A stretch of 64,000 nucleotides of DNA. Origin: Symbiobacterium terraclitae (GTDB lineage Bacteria; Bacillota; Sulfobacillia; Symbiobacteriales; Symbiobacteriaceae). The stretch is from assembly GCF_017874315.1 (NCBI RefSeq), contig NZ_JAGGLG010000010.1, positions 53,760 through 117,759 of the forward strand, given 5' to 3'. This document shows positions 50,038 through 58,543 of the stretch, piece by piece. Within the stretch, counting starts at the first letter, position 1. Each line of letters starts with the position of its first letter. The notes beneath the pieces are model-generated. The model did not search any database. It was not told the DNA's origin and saw only the letters and a program-made list of their open reading frames with translations. A program made the position numbers and the translations under genes.

Positions 50038-50562
50038 TCACGGCCGCCGGTCCCAGGGACGCACGACGCCCACCACGTGGTACTCGGCGTCCTCCTGAAC
50101 CGCCTTGAGCACGCCCTGGCTGATCTCTGCGTGGGTGAGCCAGCGGGAGCGGTCCCCCTCGATCTGAAAGCCGAGGATCACCTGCCGGTAGGACACGTTT
50201 GGCGGGATCTCCTCCAGGGCGGGCCGCGGCAGGCGGGTGGGGTCTGCTGCAGCGCTCCCCCGCACATGGAACAGCCTGCAGGGTTCTCCGCTGCGGCCGA
50301 GTTCCGCAGCCACCGTCGGCAGCGCCGCCGGGGCCGTACTGTGAATCCAGCAGATAGCCAGCTGAATGGCCCCGTGCTGCTCGACCGCCCGCCTCAGGGC
50401 CGCCGCGAGCGCTGCCGAGTCCCGATAGTCCACCGACAGCGGGTTGATTCCCGCCAGCCTCTCCGCGCTCCGGGCCACTACGCTTACGGTCGTGAACGAG
50501 CGGGCCAGCGCCAGAGTGGCCTCCCGGAGCATGCCCGTTCCACCGACGACGAGCGCGTGCAT
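50038..50562 (-). CDS. Short-chain dehydrogenase-like Rossmann protein
   Basis: A 174-residue protein starting HALVVGGTGMLREATLALA, a classic dinucleotide-binding GGTGM loop, with VSVVARSAERLAG for the cofactor-specificity strand (Arg suggests NADP(H)). It is shorter than full SDR enzymes and lacks a clear Tyr-x-x-x-Lys pair, so catalysis is uncertain. ATG 50562 has GGAGG 7 nt upstream; a longer frame to 50670 does not. The bkd terminator lies upstream, so it is probably transcribed separately. Confidence 0.75.
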   Translation of the reverse strand: MHALVVGGTGMLREATLALARSFTTVSVVARSAERLAGINPLSVDYRDSAALAAALRRAVEQHGAIQLAICWIHSTAPAALPTVAAELGRSGEPCRLFHVRGSAAADPTRLPRPALEEIPPNVSYRQVILGFQIEGDRSRWLTHAEISQGVLKAVQEDAEYHVVGVVRPWDRRP

Positions 50563-50678
50563 CTTTACCCCTCCTCTACCTGGGGAAGCGAAAAGCGGTA
50601 CGGGGCCGCTGCTGACCACCCGATGCGCAGTCCGGCCCGCTGACGCCGCGAAGGGCGCACCTGTGACCATGTGCGTAC

Positions 50679-50702
50679 GGACCCGGGCACCGGCCCGGGT
50701 CC
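50679..50702 (-). terminator. Terminator of the bkd operon
   Basis: GGACCCGGGC-ACCG-GCCCGGGTCC, a 10-bp perfect stem, 11 bp past the E2 stop. Confidence 0.6.
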
Positions 50703-50712
50703 ACTGCTTGCG

Positions 50713-52116
50713 CTAGTACAGGTTGATGGTGCCGGGACCGTAAGACTCCAGCCGCCGCTTCACCGCCTGGAGGAACCGGCCGCAGACCAGGCCGTCCAGG
50801 ATGCGGTGGTCCAGCGACAGGCAGATGTTCATCATCGACCGGATGGCGATGGCGTCGTTCTCCAGCACCACCGGAATCTTGGTGATCGCCTCGAAGGAGA
50901 GGATCGCTGCCTGCGGGTAGTTGATGATCGGCGCCGACATGAATGAGCCGAAGGCGCCGGTGTTGTTCACCGTGAACGTGCCGCCGGTCACGTCGTCGAG
51001 CGTCAGCTTCCCGGCCCGGGCCCTGGCCGCCAGGTCGGCGACGGCGTGGTTCAGGCCGGCGATGGAGAGCCGGTCGGCGTTCTTGATCACCGGCACCGCG
51101 AGCGCGTCCTCGGTGGCCACGGCGATGGAGATGTTGATCTCCTGCTTGATCACGATCTCGTCGCCGGCCCACTGCGAGTTGAGGATGGGGTACTCCTTGA
51201 GCGACTCCACGACCGCCTTGATGAAGAACGGCACGTAGGAGAGGCTGATCCCCTGCTCCCGCTTGAACTGCGGCCCCACCTGCTCCCGCAGCCGCACCAG
51301 GTTGGTGACGTCCACCTGCATCATCGTCCAGGCATGCGGCGCCTCGTGCTTCGACTGGACCATGCGGCCGGCGATGCGCCGGCGCACCGGGTCGACGGGG
51401 ATCCGCCGGTCGCCGGGCCCCGCCTGCACCGGAGATGCGGCCACAACCGGCCCGGCGTGCACCGGGGCGCCGGTCGAGACCGGTCCGGGCTGAGCCGGGG
51501 CGGGGGCCGTACCGGAGGCCTGCGCAGGGGCAGGAACCGGGGCGGCGGCGGGTGCGGCCGGCGCCGCGGCAGCCGCGCCCCCGGCGGCGATGAACGCCTC
51601 CACGTCCTTGCGGGTGATGCGCCCGCCCAGGCCCGTGCCCTTCACCAGGCTCAGGTCGATGCCGTGCTCCTGGGCCAGCCGCATCACCGCCGGGCTGTAC
51701 CGGCCGCGGGCAGCGGGCGCCGCACCTGCGGGGGCACCGCCCGGCTGACCACCAGTCGCAACCGCCGGGGCGCCGCCCACCACGCCCGCACGCGCCCCCG
51801 ACGCGGCGGCACCTGCGGCAGCTCCGGCCCCGGAGGCCGCCGCACCGGCGGACGCCGCAGCAGCCACCGCGACAGGCTCCTCACCCGCGGCCTGCATCGT
51901 CGCGATGCGCACGCCCACCTGGACTGTGGTCCCCTCGGGCACGTCCAGCGTCAGGATCCGGCCGTCGGCGGGGGCCGGGATCTCGGCGTTCACCTTGTCG
52001 GTGATCACCTCGGCGATGGGCTGGTACTTCTTCACCTCGTGCCCCGGGGCCACGAGCCACCGGTTGATCGTCCCTTCCGTAACCGACTCGCCGAGCTGGG
52101 GCATCCTGATCTCCAA
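50713..52116 (-). CDS. bkdB: 2-oxoacid dehydrogenase E2, branched-chain type
   Basis: A 467-residue dihydrolipoyl acyltransferase. Lipoyl domain at residues 1-77 with Lys41 (TDKVNAE); a long Ala/Pro/Gly linker follows (about 80-140); the peripheral-subunit-binding domain has SPAVMRLAQEHGIDLS (about 142-157); another linker; then the catalytic core with HRILDGL near the C-terminus, whose His and Asp form the active site. Start is TTG 52116. It transfers branched acyl groups to CoA. Last gene of the lpd-E1alpha-E1beta-E2 unit. Confidence 0.92.
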   Translation of the reverse strand: MEIRMPQLGESVTEGTINRWLVAPGHEVKKYQPIAEVITDKVNAEIPAPADGRILTLDVPEGTTVQVGVRIATMQAAGEEPVAVAAAASAGAAASGAGAAAGAAASGARAGVVGGAPAVATGGQPGGAPAGAAPAARGRYSPAVMRLAQEHGIDLSLVKGTGLGGRITRKDVEAFIAAGGAAAAAPAAPAAAPVPAPAQASGTAPAPAQPGPVSTGAPVHAGPVVAASPVQAGPGDRRIPVDPVRRRIAGRMVQSKHEAPHAWTMMQVDVTNLVRLREQVGPQFKREQGISLSYVPFFIKAVVESLKEYPILNSQWAGDEIVIKQEINISIAVATEDALAVPVIKNADRLSIAGLNHAVADLAARARAGKLTLDDVTGGTFTVNNTGAFGSFMSAPIINYPQAAILSFEAITKIPVVLENDAIAIRSMMNICLSLDHRILDGLVCGRFLQAVKRRLESYGPGTINLY

Positions 52117-52134
52117 CGCCGTTCCCCCCTCCCC

Positions 52135-53118
52135 CTAGAACTGCGCCAGCTGCCGCATGGCGGCCAGGCACTTCTCCGGCGACAGCATGTAGAACTTCTC
52201 CATGGGCCCGGCATACGGCATCGCGGGCACGTCGGGCCCGCAGAGCCGCTGGATCGGGGCGTCCAGGTCGAACAGGCACTCCTCGGCGATGAGCGCGGCC
52301 ACCTCGGCGCCCACGCCGTGGGTCTTGGAGGCCTCGTGGGCGATCAGCACCTTGCCCGTCTTGCGGGCGGCCGCCACGATCGCCTCCCGGTCCAGCGGCA
52401 GCAGCGTGCGCAGGTCGAGCACCAGCGCCGAGTAGCCCTCCTTCTCCAGCTGCTCCGCCGCTTCCAGGCAGAAGTGGACGACCTTACCGTATGTGATCAC
52501 CGTGATGTCGGTCCCATCCCGCTTCACGTCGGCCTTGCCGATGGGGATCACGTAGTCCTCCTCGGGCACCTCGCCCTTGATGGCCCGGTAGAGCCCCTTG
52601 TGCTCGAAGAAGAGCACCGGGTCGGGGTCGCGGATCGCCGCCGCCAGCAGGCCCTTGGCGTCGTACGGGGTGGACGGCACCACGACCTTCAGGCCCGCGG
52701 TGTTGGTGAAGTACTGCTCCACCGACTGCGAGTGGTAGAGCCCGCCGTGGACGCCGCCGCCGAAGGGCGCCCGGATCACCATCGGCACCGACCAGGCGCC
52801 GTTGGAGCGGTAGCGCATCTTCGCCGCCTCGGAGACGATCTGGTTCATCGCCGGGAAGATGAAGTCCGCGAACTGGATCTCGCAGACCGGCTTGGTGCCG
52901 TAGAGCGCCGCGCCGATGCCCACGCCCACGATGGCGGACTCGGTGAGCGGCGAGTCCTGCACCCGCTCGGGGCCGAACTCGTCGTAGAGCCCCAGGGTGG
53001 CGCCGAAGACACCGCCCTTCCGGCCCACGTCCTCACCGACGATCCACACGTCGGGGTCGCGCCGCATCTCGGCCCGCAGCGTCTCCCGCACCGCCTCGAC
53101 CAGGTTCATCACCGCCAT
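52135..53118 (-). CDS. bkdAB: 2-oxoisovalerate dehydrogenase E1 beta subunit
   Basis: A 327-residue E1 beta. VGEDVGRKGGVFGATLGL, SPLTESAIVGVGIGAALYG, IQFADFIFPAMNQI and GGGVHGGLYHSQ match BkdAB/PdhB-type subunits. With E1 alpha it decarboxylates branched-chain 2-oxo acids (from Val, Leu, Ile) using thiamine diphosphate and reductively acylates the lipoyl arm of E2. ATG 53118 has GGAGG 9 nt upstream. Four bp from E1 alpha. Confidence 0.92.
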   Translation of the reverse strand: MAVMNLVEAVRETLRAEMRRDPDVWIVGEDVGRKGGVFGATLGLYDEFGPERVQDSPLTESAIVGVGIGAALYGTKPVCEIQFADFIFPAMNQIVSEAAKMRYRSNGAWSVPMVIRAPFGGGVHGGLYHSQSVEQYFTNTAGLKVVVPSTPYDAKGLLAAAIRDPDPVLFFEHKGLYRAIKGEVPEEDYVIPIGKADVKRDGTDITVITYGKVVHFCLEAAEQLEKEGYSALVLDLRTLLPLDREAIVAAARKTGKVLIAHEASKTHGVGAEVAALIAEECLFDLDAPIQRLCGPDVPAMPYAGPMEKFYMLSPEKCLAAMRQLAQF

Positions 53119-53122
53119 CGGC

Positions 53123-54127
53123 TCACCCCTCCTTGTACACGTGGCGCAGGGCCTCTTCGGGCTCCGCGTACGGCTGCGCCTCGGCCCAGTCGGTGGCGTC
53201 GTCGACCGCCGCCATCACCCTGCGCTCCAGCTCCTGCTCGCCGGCCTCGTCCAGCAGCCCGTGCTCCCGCAGGTAGTGGCGCGCCTTCACGATGGGGTCG
53301 CGCGCCTGCACGGCCGCGATCTCCTCGGGGTCGCGGTAGCGCCGCTGATCGTCGTCGGATGAGTGGGACGTGATGCGGATGCAGCGGGCCTCGATGAGCG
53401 TGGGCCCCTCCCCCCGGCGGGCCCGCTCGTGCGCGGCCTTGACCACCTCGTAGACCGCCAGCACGTCGGTGCCGTCCACCTCGATGCCCGGCATGCCGTA
53501 GCCCTGGCCGCGGGCGGCCACCGAGCCGCCGGCCACCTGCCGGGTGAGCGGCACCGAGATGGCGTACTCGTTGTTCTGGACCATGAAGATCACGGGCAGC
53601 TTGTGCACCCCGGCCCAGTTCAGCGCCTCGTGGAAGTCGCCCTGGTTGGACGAGCCCTCGCCGCAGGCGGTGTAGACCACCACGTCGTCCCCGCGCATCC
53701 GGGCCGCCTGGGCGATGCCCACCGCGTGGAGCATCTGGGTCGTAACAGGGCTCGAGCCGGACACGATGTTGAGCGCCCGGTGCCCCCAGTGCGAGGGCAT
53801 CTGCTTGCCGCCGGACGCGGGGTCGGCCCCCCGGGCGAAGGCGCTCAGCATCACCTCCCGGGGCGTGACCCCCGCCACCAGGTTGATGCCCAGGTCGCGG
53901 TAGTACGGTGCGAACCAGTCCTGCCGCTTGCGGAAGGCGAAGGCCGCCCCCACCTGGGCCGCCTCCTGACCCTGCGGCGAAATCACGAACGGGATTCTGC
54001 CCCCCCGCTGCAAGAGCCAGAGCCGCTCATCCAGCCGGCGGGTCAGCAGCATGTAGTAGTACATCTCCACCATCTGGTCCCGCGTCAGGCCCAGCGCCTC
54101 GTGCCGGGCCGTGGTCGCCTCCATCAT
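53123..54127 (-). CDS. bkdAA: 2-oxoisovalerate dehydrogenase E1 alpha subunit
   Basis: A 334-residue E1 alpha. The ThDP motif GEGSSNQGDFHEALNWAGV ... NNEYAISVP and the phosphorylation-loop-like ITSHSSDDDQRRYRD match branched-chain E1 alpha. QMPSHWGHRALNIVSGSSPV is typical of BkdAA rather than PdhA. ATG 54127 (with a second ATG directly after) has GGGGAG upstream. E1alpha-E1beta order follows Bacillus. Confidence 0.92.
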   Translation of the reverse strand: MMEATTARHEALGLTRDQMVEMYYYMLLTRRLDERLWLLQRGGRIPFVISPQGQEAAQVGAAFAFRKRQDWFAPYYRDLGINLVAGVTPREVMLSAFARGADPASGGKQMPSHWGHRALNIVSGSSPVTTQMLHAVGIAQAARMRGDDVVVYTACGEGSSNQGDFHEALNWAGVHKLPVIFMVQNNEYAISVPLTRQVAGGSVAARGQGYGMPGIEVDGTDVLAVYEVVKAAHERARRGEGPTLIEARCIRITSHSSDDDQRRYRDPEEIAAVQARDPIVKARHYLREHGLLDEAGEQELERRVMAAVDDATDWAEAQPYAEPEEALRHVYKEG

Positions 54128-54160
54128 CGCTCTCCCCCTCCCCCTTCGTGTCAAGGTCAT

Positions 54161-55576
54161 CTACATGTGGATCGCTCTGCCCTCCACCGCCAGCGCCGCC
54201 TCGCCGAAGATCTCGGAGAGCGTCGGGTGGGGGTGGATCACCTGGCCGACCTCCCAGGCGGAGGCGTTCAGCACCAGGGCGAGCCCCGCCTCGGAGATCA
54301 GGTTCGTGGCGTCGGGGCCGATCAGGTGCACCCCGAGGACGTCGCCTGTCCGGGCGTCGGCCACGACCTTGGCGAAGCCGTCCAGCGAGCCCTCCACCAG
54401 CGCCTTTCCGATGCCCCGCCAGGGGAACTTGCCGACCCGCACCTCGTAGCCCGCCTCCCGGGCCTGCGCCTCGGTGAGGCCGACGGCCGCCACCTCAGGC
54501 CGGGTGTAGACGCAGCGCGGCACCCGGCGCGGGTCGAAGGGCTCGGGCGAGTGCCCGGCGATGTGCTCCATGGCGATGATCCCCTGGTGCGAGGCCACGT
54601 GGGCCAGTCCCCCGCCGGCCACGTCGCCGATCGCGTAGAGCGCCGGGTCACCGGTGCGGCAGAAGCCGTCCACCTCGATGAAGCCGCCCTTCGTGTACGT
54701 AACCTTCTCCCGGTTCTCCAGCCCGAACCCTGAGGTCACCGGCTCCCGCCCGACGGCGATCAGCAGGGCCTCCGCCGCGTACTCCCGGACCTCGTCCCCG
54801 ACCCGGGCCTGCAGCGTCACCCGGCCGTCCCGCACCTGCACCGACTCGGGCAGCACGGCCGCCCCCGTGACGATCTCGACCTTGCGGCGGCCCATCAGCT
54901 TATGCAGCTCGGCGGCCACCTCGTCATCCTCGGTGGGCAGGATGCGGTCCAGGAACTCCAGCACCGTCACCTTCACGCCGAAGTCGTGGTAGAGGCTGGC
55001 CCACTCCATGCCGATCACGCCGGCGCCGATGATGATCACCGACTCGGGCAGGGTCGGCCGGACCAGGGCCTCGTCGGAGGTCATCACGTGGGCGCCGTCG
55101 ACGGGGATTCCCATCGTCTTGGGCCGCGACCCGGTGGCAATGACGACCTTGCCGTATTCCAGGAGCTCCTGCTGGTCGCCCACCATCACCGACACGAGGC
55201 CGTTGGGCGAGAAGATCGAGGGCGGGACCAGGGCTCCCGTGCCCTGGAACACCGTCACGCCGTTCTTCTTGAGCAGCCCCTGTACGCCCCTGTGCAGGTT
55301 GCTGACGATCTTCTCCTTGCGCGCGCGCACCCCGTCGAAGTTCAGGGCCACGCCCTCGGCCGTGATCCCGAACTCCCCGGACTGCCGCACGGCGTGCAGC
55401 ATCTCCGCGCTCTTCAGGTAGGCCTTGGTGGGAATGCACCCCCGGTGCAGGCAGGTGCCGCCCACCTTGTCGCGCTCCACCAGGGCGACCTTCAGGCCCA
55501 GCTGCGCCCCGCGGATCGCCGCGACGTACCCGCCGGTACCGCCCCCGAGCACCACGACATCGTAGGTATGAGACAT
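54161..55576 (-). CDS. lpdV: Dihydrolipoyl dehydrogenase (E3) of the bkd complex
   Basis: A 471-residue flavoprotein disulfide reductase. FAD site VVVLGGGTGGYVAAIRGAQLG is shortened here to its key glycines at residues 11-16; redox Cys42 and Cys47 lie in GGTCLHRGC; the NAD domain has IIGAGVIGMEWASL; the active His near the C-terminus is in HPHPTLSE. It reoxidises the lipoyl arm and makes NADH. ATG 55576 has GGGAGG at 11 nt; a longer frame to 55756 runs over the promoter. First gene of the operon. Confidence 0.92.
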   Translation of the reverse strand: MSHTYDVVVLGGGTGGYVAAIRGAQLGLKVALVERDKVGGTCLHRGCIPTKAYLKSAEMLHAVRQSGEFGITAEGVALNFDGVRARKEKIVSNLHRGVQGLLKKNGVTVFQGTGALVPPSIFSPNGLVSVMVGDQQELLEYGKVVIATGSRPKTMGIPVDGAHVMTSDEALVRPTLPESVIIIGAGVIGMEWASLYHDFGVKVTVLEFLDRILPTEDDEVAAELHKLMGRRKVEIVTGAAVLPESVQVRDGRVTLQARVGDEVREYAAEALLIAVGREPVTSGFGLENREKVTYTKGGFIEVDGFCRTGDPALYAIGDVAGGGLAHVASHQGIIAMEHIAGHSPEPFDPRRVPRCVYTRPEVAAVGLTEAQAREAGYEVRVGKFPWRGIGKALVEGSLDGFAKVVADARTGDVLGVHLIGPDATNLISEAGLALVLNASAWEVGQVIHPHPTLSEIFGEAALAVEGRAIHM

Positions 55577-55649
55577 GGCTGGTGCCGCCTCCCTTCCCCG
55601 GACATCACCCGGCCGCCGGACATATGAGCCATTTGTACTACACTCTCTA

Positions 55650-55665
55650 TGCAACTTTCGTGCCA
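55650..55665 (-). promoter_or_regulatory. Sigma-54 promoter of the bkd operon
   Basis: On the minus strand TGGCACG-AAAG-TTGCA, an exact fit to the -24/-12 sigma-54 consensus (TGGCACG-N4-TTGC[A/T]) with GG and GC at the right distance. Transcription would begin near 55638, about 60 bp before lpdV. In Bacillus subtilis the bkd operon is driven by SigL with the activator BkdR, so the placement makes biological sense. rpoN and an activator gene are not in the window. Confidence 0.85.
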
Positions 55666-55724
55666 TATACCGTAGGACGAAAGAACGAGGCGCCGCTTTA
55701 CGGCATCTGCATGATATTGCACTA

Positions 55725-55744
55725 GCCTGCAATAGAATGCAGGC
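55725..55744 (-). promoter_or_regulatory. Inverted repeat upstream of the sigma-54 promoter
   Basis: GCCTGCA-N6-TGCAGGC, a perfect 7-bp inverted repeat about 60-80 bp upstream of the -24 box, with more TGCA words around it (55711-55755). A candidate upstream activator site for a BkdR-like enhancer-binding protein. Confidence 0.55.
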
Positions 55745-55933
55745 ATCCTGCTGCAACGCGGTCGGTCCCGGGTCGCCGGACCCCGAAAAATGCCCGTCAG
55801 TAGATAGAATTGCTTAATGTAACGAATCGGCATGATCGATTAGCACGATCTCACGGCCCATGCTATGGTGAGACTGTAGCACTTATTGACTACCGGGGCG
55901 GCAAGGCCCCGTGGCGGGAGGACTGAGGAAGCC

Positions 55934-56971
55934 GTGAAGGCCAAGGTGGCGATCAACGGCTTTGGGCGCATCGGCCGCATGGTCTGCCGGAGGCTGCTAA
56001 CCCACCCTGATCTCGACGTGGCAGCCATTAACGCATCGTATGACGCCCGTACCCTGGCCCACCTGCTGAAGTACGACACGGTCCACGGCCGGCTGGACGC
56101 CCAGGTAACCGCGGGCGACGGCGAGATCCTGGTCGACGGGCGCCCCATCAGGCTGGTCGCCCAGCGGGATGCGGCCCTGCTCCCCTGGGAGGAGCTCGGC
56201 ATCGACATCGTGATCGAGGCGACGGGCAAGTACAAGGAGCGGGAACGGGCCGCGCTGCACCTGCAGGCCGGCGCCCGGAAGGTCATCATCACCACGGCCA
56301 CCAAGGATCCAGACGTCACCATCGTGATGGGCGTCAACGCAGACGCCTACTGCACCGACCGCCACCACGTGATCGCGGCGGCCTCCTGTACCACCAACTG
56401 CCTCGCCCCGGTGGCCAAGGTCCTGCACGAGGCCTTCGGCATCGAGAGCGGGCTGATGACCACGGTGCACGCCTACACCAACGACCAGAACATGCTGGAT
56501 AACCCGCACCGCGACCTGCGCCGGGCGCGGTCGGCGACCGCCTCGATCATCCCCACCACCACCGGCGCGGCCCGCGCGGTGGCGCAGGTGCTGCCCGAGC
56601 TCAAGGGCCGCCTGAACGGCTTTGCGCTGCGCGTACCCACGCCGGACGTCTCGGTCGTCGACCTGGTCGCCCGCCTCGCCCGCCCGGCGGCGCGGGAGGA
56701 GATCAACCAGGCGCTGCGGGAGGCCTCCGAGGGCCCGCTCCGGGGGATCCTGGCGTACACCGAGGAGGAGCTGGTCTCGGTCGACTTCGTCGGCAATGAC
56801 CACTCCGCCATCGTGGACGGCTCCCTGACCATGGTCGGCCCCGACAACGTCGCCAAGGTGGTCGCCTGGTACGACAACGAGTGGGGCTACTCGTGCCGGG
56901 TGGTCGACCTGGCCGCCATGGTCGCCCGCCAGCTCTCCGCCGCGCGGCCCGAGCAGGTCGCCGCGGACTAG
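55934..56971 (+). CDS. gapB: Glyceraldehyde-3-phosphate dehydrogenase, GapB type
   Basis: A 345-residue GAPDH. Catalytic Cys152 (ASCTTNCLAP) and His179 (TTVHAYTN) are present. The cofactor strand ends AINASYDARTLAHLLKYDTVHGR: the Asp that selects NAD in glycolytic GapA is missing, and the stretch closely matches Bacillus GapB, the NADP-preferring gluconeogenic form. Start at GTG 55934; the ribosome site is a modest GAGGAAG. No other glycolytic genes follow, unlike the gapA-pgk-tpi clusters. Confidence 0.9.
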   Translation: MKAKVAINGFGRIGRMVCRRLLTHPDLDVAAINASYDARTLAHLLKYDTVHGRLDAQVTAGDGEILVDGRPIRLVAQRDAALLPWEELGIDIVIEATGKYKERERAALHLQAGARKVIITTATKDPDVTIVMGVNADAYCTDRHHVIAAASCTTNCLAPVAKVLHEAFGIESGLMTTVHAYTNDQNMLDNPHRDLRRARSATASIIPTTTGAARAVAQVLPELKGRLNGFALRVPTPDVSVVDLVARLARPAAREEINQALREASEGPLRGILAYTEEELVSVDFVGNDHSAIVDGSLTMVGPDNVAKVVAWYDNEWGYSCRVVDLAAMVARQLSAARPEQVAAD

Positions 56972-57009
56972 ACCGATCTCGCGCAGACTACCTCCGGGAG
57001 GTGATCTGC

Positions 57010-57195
57010 GTGAGCCAGGGCCAGCCGCCCCGGGGCCGGACAGGCCAGAAGGTCGAGGATCCGGGCACCTACAAGTGCGAGGACAACTCCCGGTGGACCT
57101 ACAACGTCGGCGACGAGTTCCGGGAATGCCCCTCCACGGGGAAGCCCACCGTGTGGGAGAAGACCAGCGAACCGGACCACGCCGACAGCCGGTAG
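57010..57195 (+). CDS. Small YjzC-like protein (61 aa)
   Basis: A soluble 61-residue protein with Lys-Val-Glu-Asp-Pro-Gly-Thr-Tyr then a Trp-Thr-Tyr and Cys-Pro-Ser-Thr-Gly segment, in the style of the small YjzC family (short beta-rich proteins of unknown role in Bacillus). Two Cys are about 20 residues apart. GTG 57010 has GGGAGG 8 nt upstream. It lies 38 bp after gapB and may be co-transcribed. Confidence 0.65.
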   Translation: MSQGQPPRGRTGQKVEDPGTYKCEDNSRWTYNVGDEFRECPSTGKPTVWEKTSEPDHADSR

Positions 57196-57203
57196 ACAGA
57201 AAC

Positions 57204-57242
57204 GGCGACCGCATGTGCCGAACCTCGGCACGTGCGGTCGCC
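57204..57242. terminator. Two-way terminator
   Basis: A 17-bp stem (57204-57220 with 57226-57242, one G-U pair), loop AACCT, between the YjzC-like gene and the converging hydroxyacid dehydrogenase gene. CTCTT follows on the plus strand. Confidence 0.75.
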
Positions 57243-57260
57243 CTCTTACTGTTGAGGTGG

Positions 57261-58196
57261 CTAGTAGCCCCGGTCGCGGTCCACCACGCCAACCAGGGGC
57301 TCGCCCCGCTCGAACCGCCCGAGGTTGGCGACGAAGTACTCCACCGCCTCCGCGGGGCGGGTGAGGCCGCTCAGGTGCGGCGTCACCGTGATGTTGGGCT
57401 CCGTCCAGAACGGGTGGTCCGGGGGCAGCGGCTCCTGCCTGAAGACGTCGAGGACGGCGTGGATGCGCCCGCTGCGCACCGCCCGCAGGATGGCGTCCTC
57501 GTCGATCGTCGCGCCGCGCCCCACGTTGATCAGCACCGCCCCCTCCTTCATCGCCTCGGGGTCGATGAGCCCGCGGCACTCGGGCGTGTCGGGCAAGGTG
57601 CTCACCAGGTAGTCGACGCCAGCCGTGAACGCGCGCACCTGGTCCGGCGTGAACAGCCGGTCCACGTGGGGCCGGTCCCCCGGGGTGCGGGCCAGGCCCC
57701 AGACCTCCATGCCGAATGCCTTCCCCCGGGCCGCCATGGCCAGGCCGATGGAGCCCACCCCGGCGATGCCCAGCCGTGCGCCGGCCAGCCGCCCGGCCAT
57801 GAACGGCTTCCAGAGCCGGTCCGCCTGCTGGGCGTACTGCCGCTGCAGGCGCTGGGCGTGGGCCAGCATGTGGGCGAACACGTACTCGCTCATCGGAACG
57901 CCGAAGAGCCCCACCACCCGGGTGACGAGCACGGTATCCGGCAGCGGGGCGATCACCAGGTCCTCCACCCCCGCGCCCATCGCCTGCACCCAGCGCAGCC
58001 GCCGGGCCTCCCGGAAGAGGTCTGTGGGGAACCGCCAGCAGAAGATGATCTCGGCCTCGCCTACGGCGCGGGCCGCCTCCTCCCGGGACGTGCAAGGAAA
58101 GATCCGGTAGCCCGCCGAAGAAGGTAGTAAGCGGGCAAGCTGGTCCGCATAGGTACTGGCAGCGGCCTCGTTGTAGACCAGAATCACACGGGACAT
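57261..58196 (-). CDS. D-isomer-specific 2-hydroxyacid dehydrogenase
   Basis: A 311-residue NAD(P)-dependent dehydrogenase. The Rossmann motif GVGSIG (about residues 141-146), the Arg in INVGRGATID and the His in TPHLSG are in place; the catalytic Glu lies in the FRQEPLP region. It resembles glyoxylate/hydroxypyruvate reductases of the GhrA type. ATG 58196 has GGAGG 9 nt upstream. Substrate not determined. A two-helix membrane protein gene lies just upstream on the same strand. Confidence 0.88.
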   Translation of the reverse strand: MSRVILVYNEAAASTYADQLARLLPSSAGYRIFPCTSREEAARAVGEAEIIFCWRFPTDLFREARRLRWVQAMGAGVEDLVIAPLPDTVLVTRVVGLFGVPMSEYVFAHMLAHAQRLQRQYAQQADRLWKPFMAGRLAGARLGIAGVGSIGLAMAARGKAFGMEVWGLARTPGDRPHVDRLFTPDQVRAFTAGVDYLVSTLPDTPECRGLIDPEAMKEGAVLINVGRGATIDEDAILRAVRSGRIHAVLDVFRQEPLPPDHPFWTEPNITVTPHLSGLTRPAEAVEYFVANLGRFERGEPLVGVVDRDRGY

Positions 58197-58225
58197 GCCA
58201 TCCCCCCTCCTTTCACCGGGGCGGC

Positions 58226-58447
58226 TCAGCGCCCGGTGCGCGAGCGAAGCCGGTCGGAGGCGATGCCGATGCCCGTGCCCAGCGCGAGGACCACCGCCAC
58301 CGTGATGGTGACGTACCGCCCTCCCGGGACCCAGGCGAACCAGGCGAACGGATCGTGACCCCGGACCGCCTCGATGCCCATGTAGGCCAGGAGCAGCAGA
58401 ACCCAGAGCCCCAGCGTGATCAAAAAGCCAAGCGCACCCCCACGCAT
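58226..58447 (-). CDS. Small two-helix membrane protein (73 aa)
   Basis: Two hydrophobic segments (about residues 4-27 and 45-62) separated by a loop with His, Asp and aromatic residues (GHDPFAWFAWVPGGRY). GGAGG 8 nt before ATG 58447 supports translation. 29 bp upstream of the dehydrogenase gene and likely in the same transcript. No family recognised. Confidence 0.6.
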   Translation of the reverse strand: MRGGALGFLITLGLWVLLLLAYMGIEAVRGHDPFAWFAWVPGGRYVTITVAVVLALGTGIGIASDRLRSRTGR

Positions 58448-58543
58448 GCGCCACCCCTCCCTTCGCACACCGTTTTCGCCATCGTCCGGCCCCGCTCCTG
58501 TCGCCCCCCGGGACAGGGCGGACGCGGATAAGGGGGAAGACCT

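Noticed and set aside
50760..55600. Pyruvate dehydrogenase rather than branched-chain complex
   Set aside because: E1 alpha segments, gene order lpd-E1alpha-E1beta-E2 and the sigma-54 promoter fit bkd better, although dual substrate use cannot be excluded.
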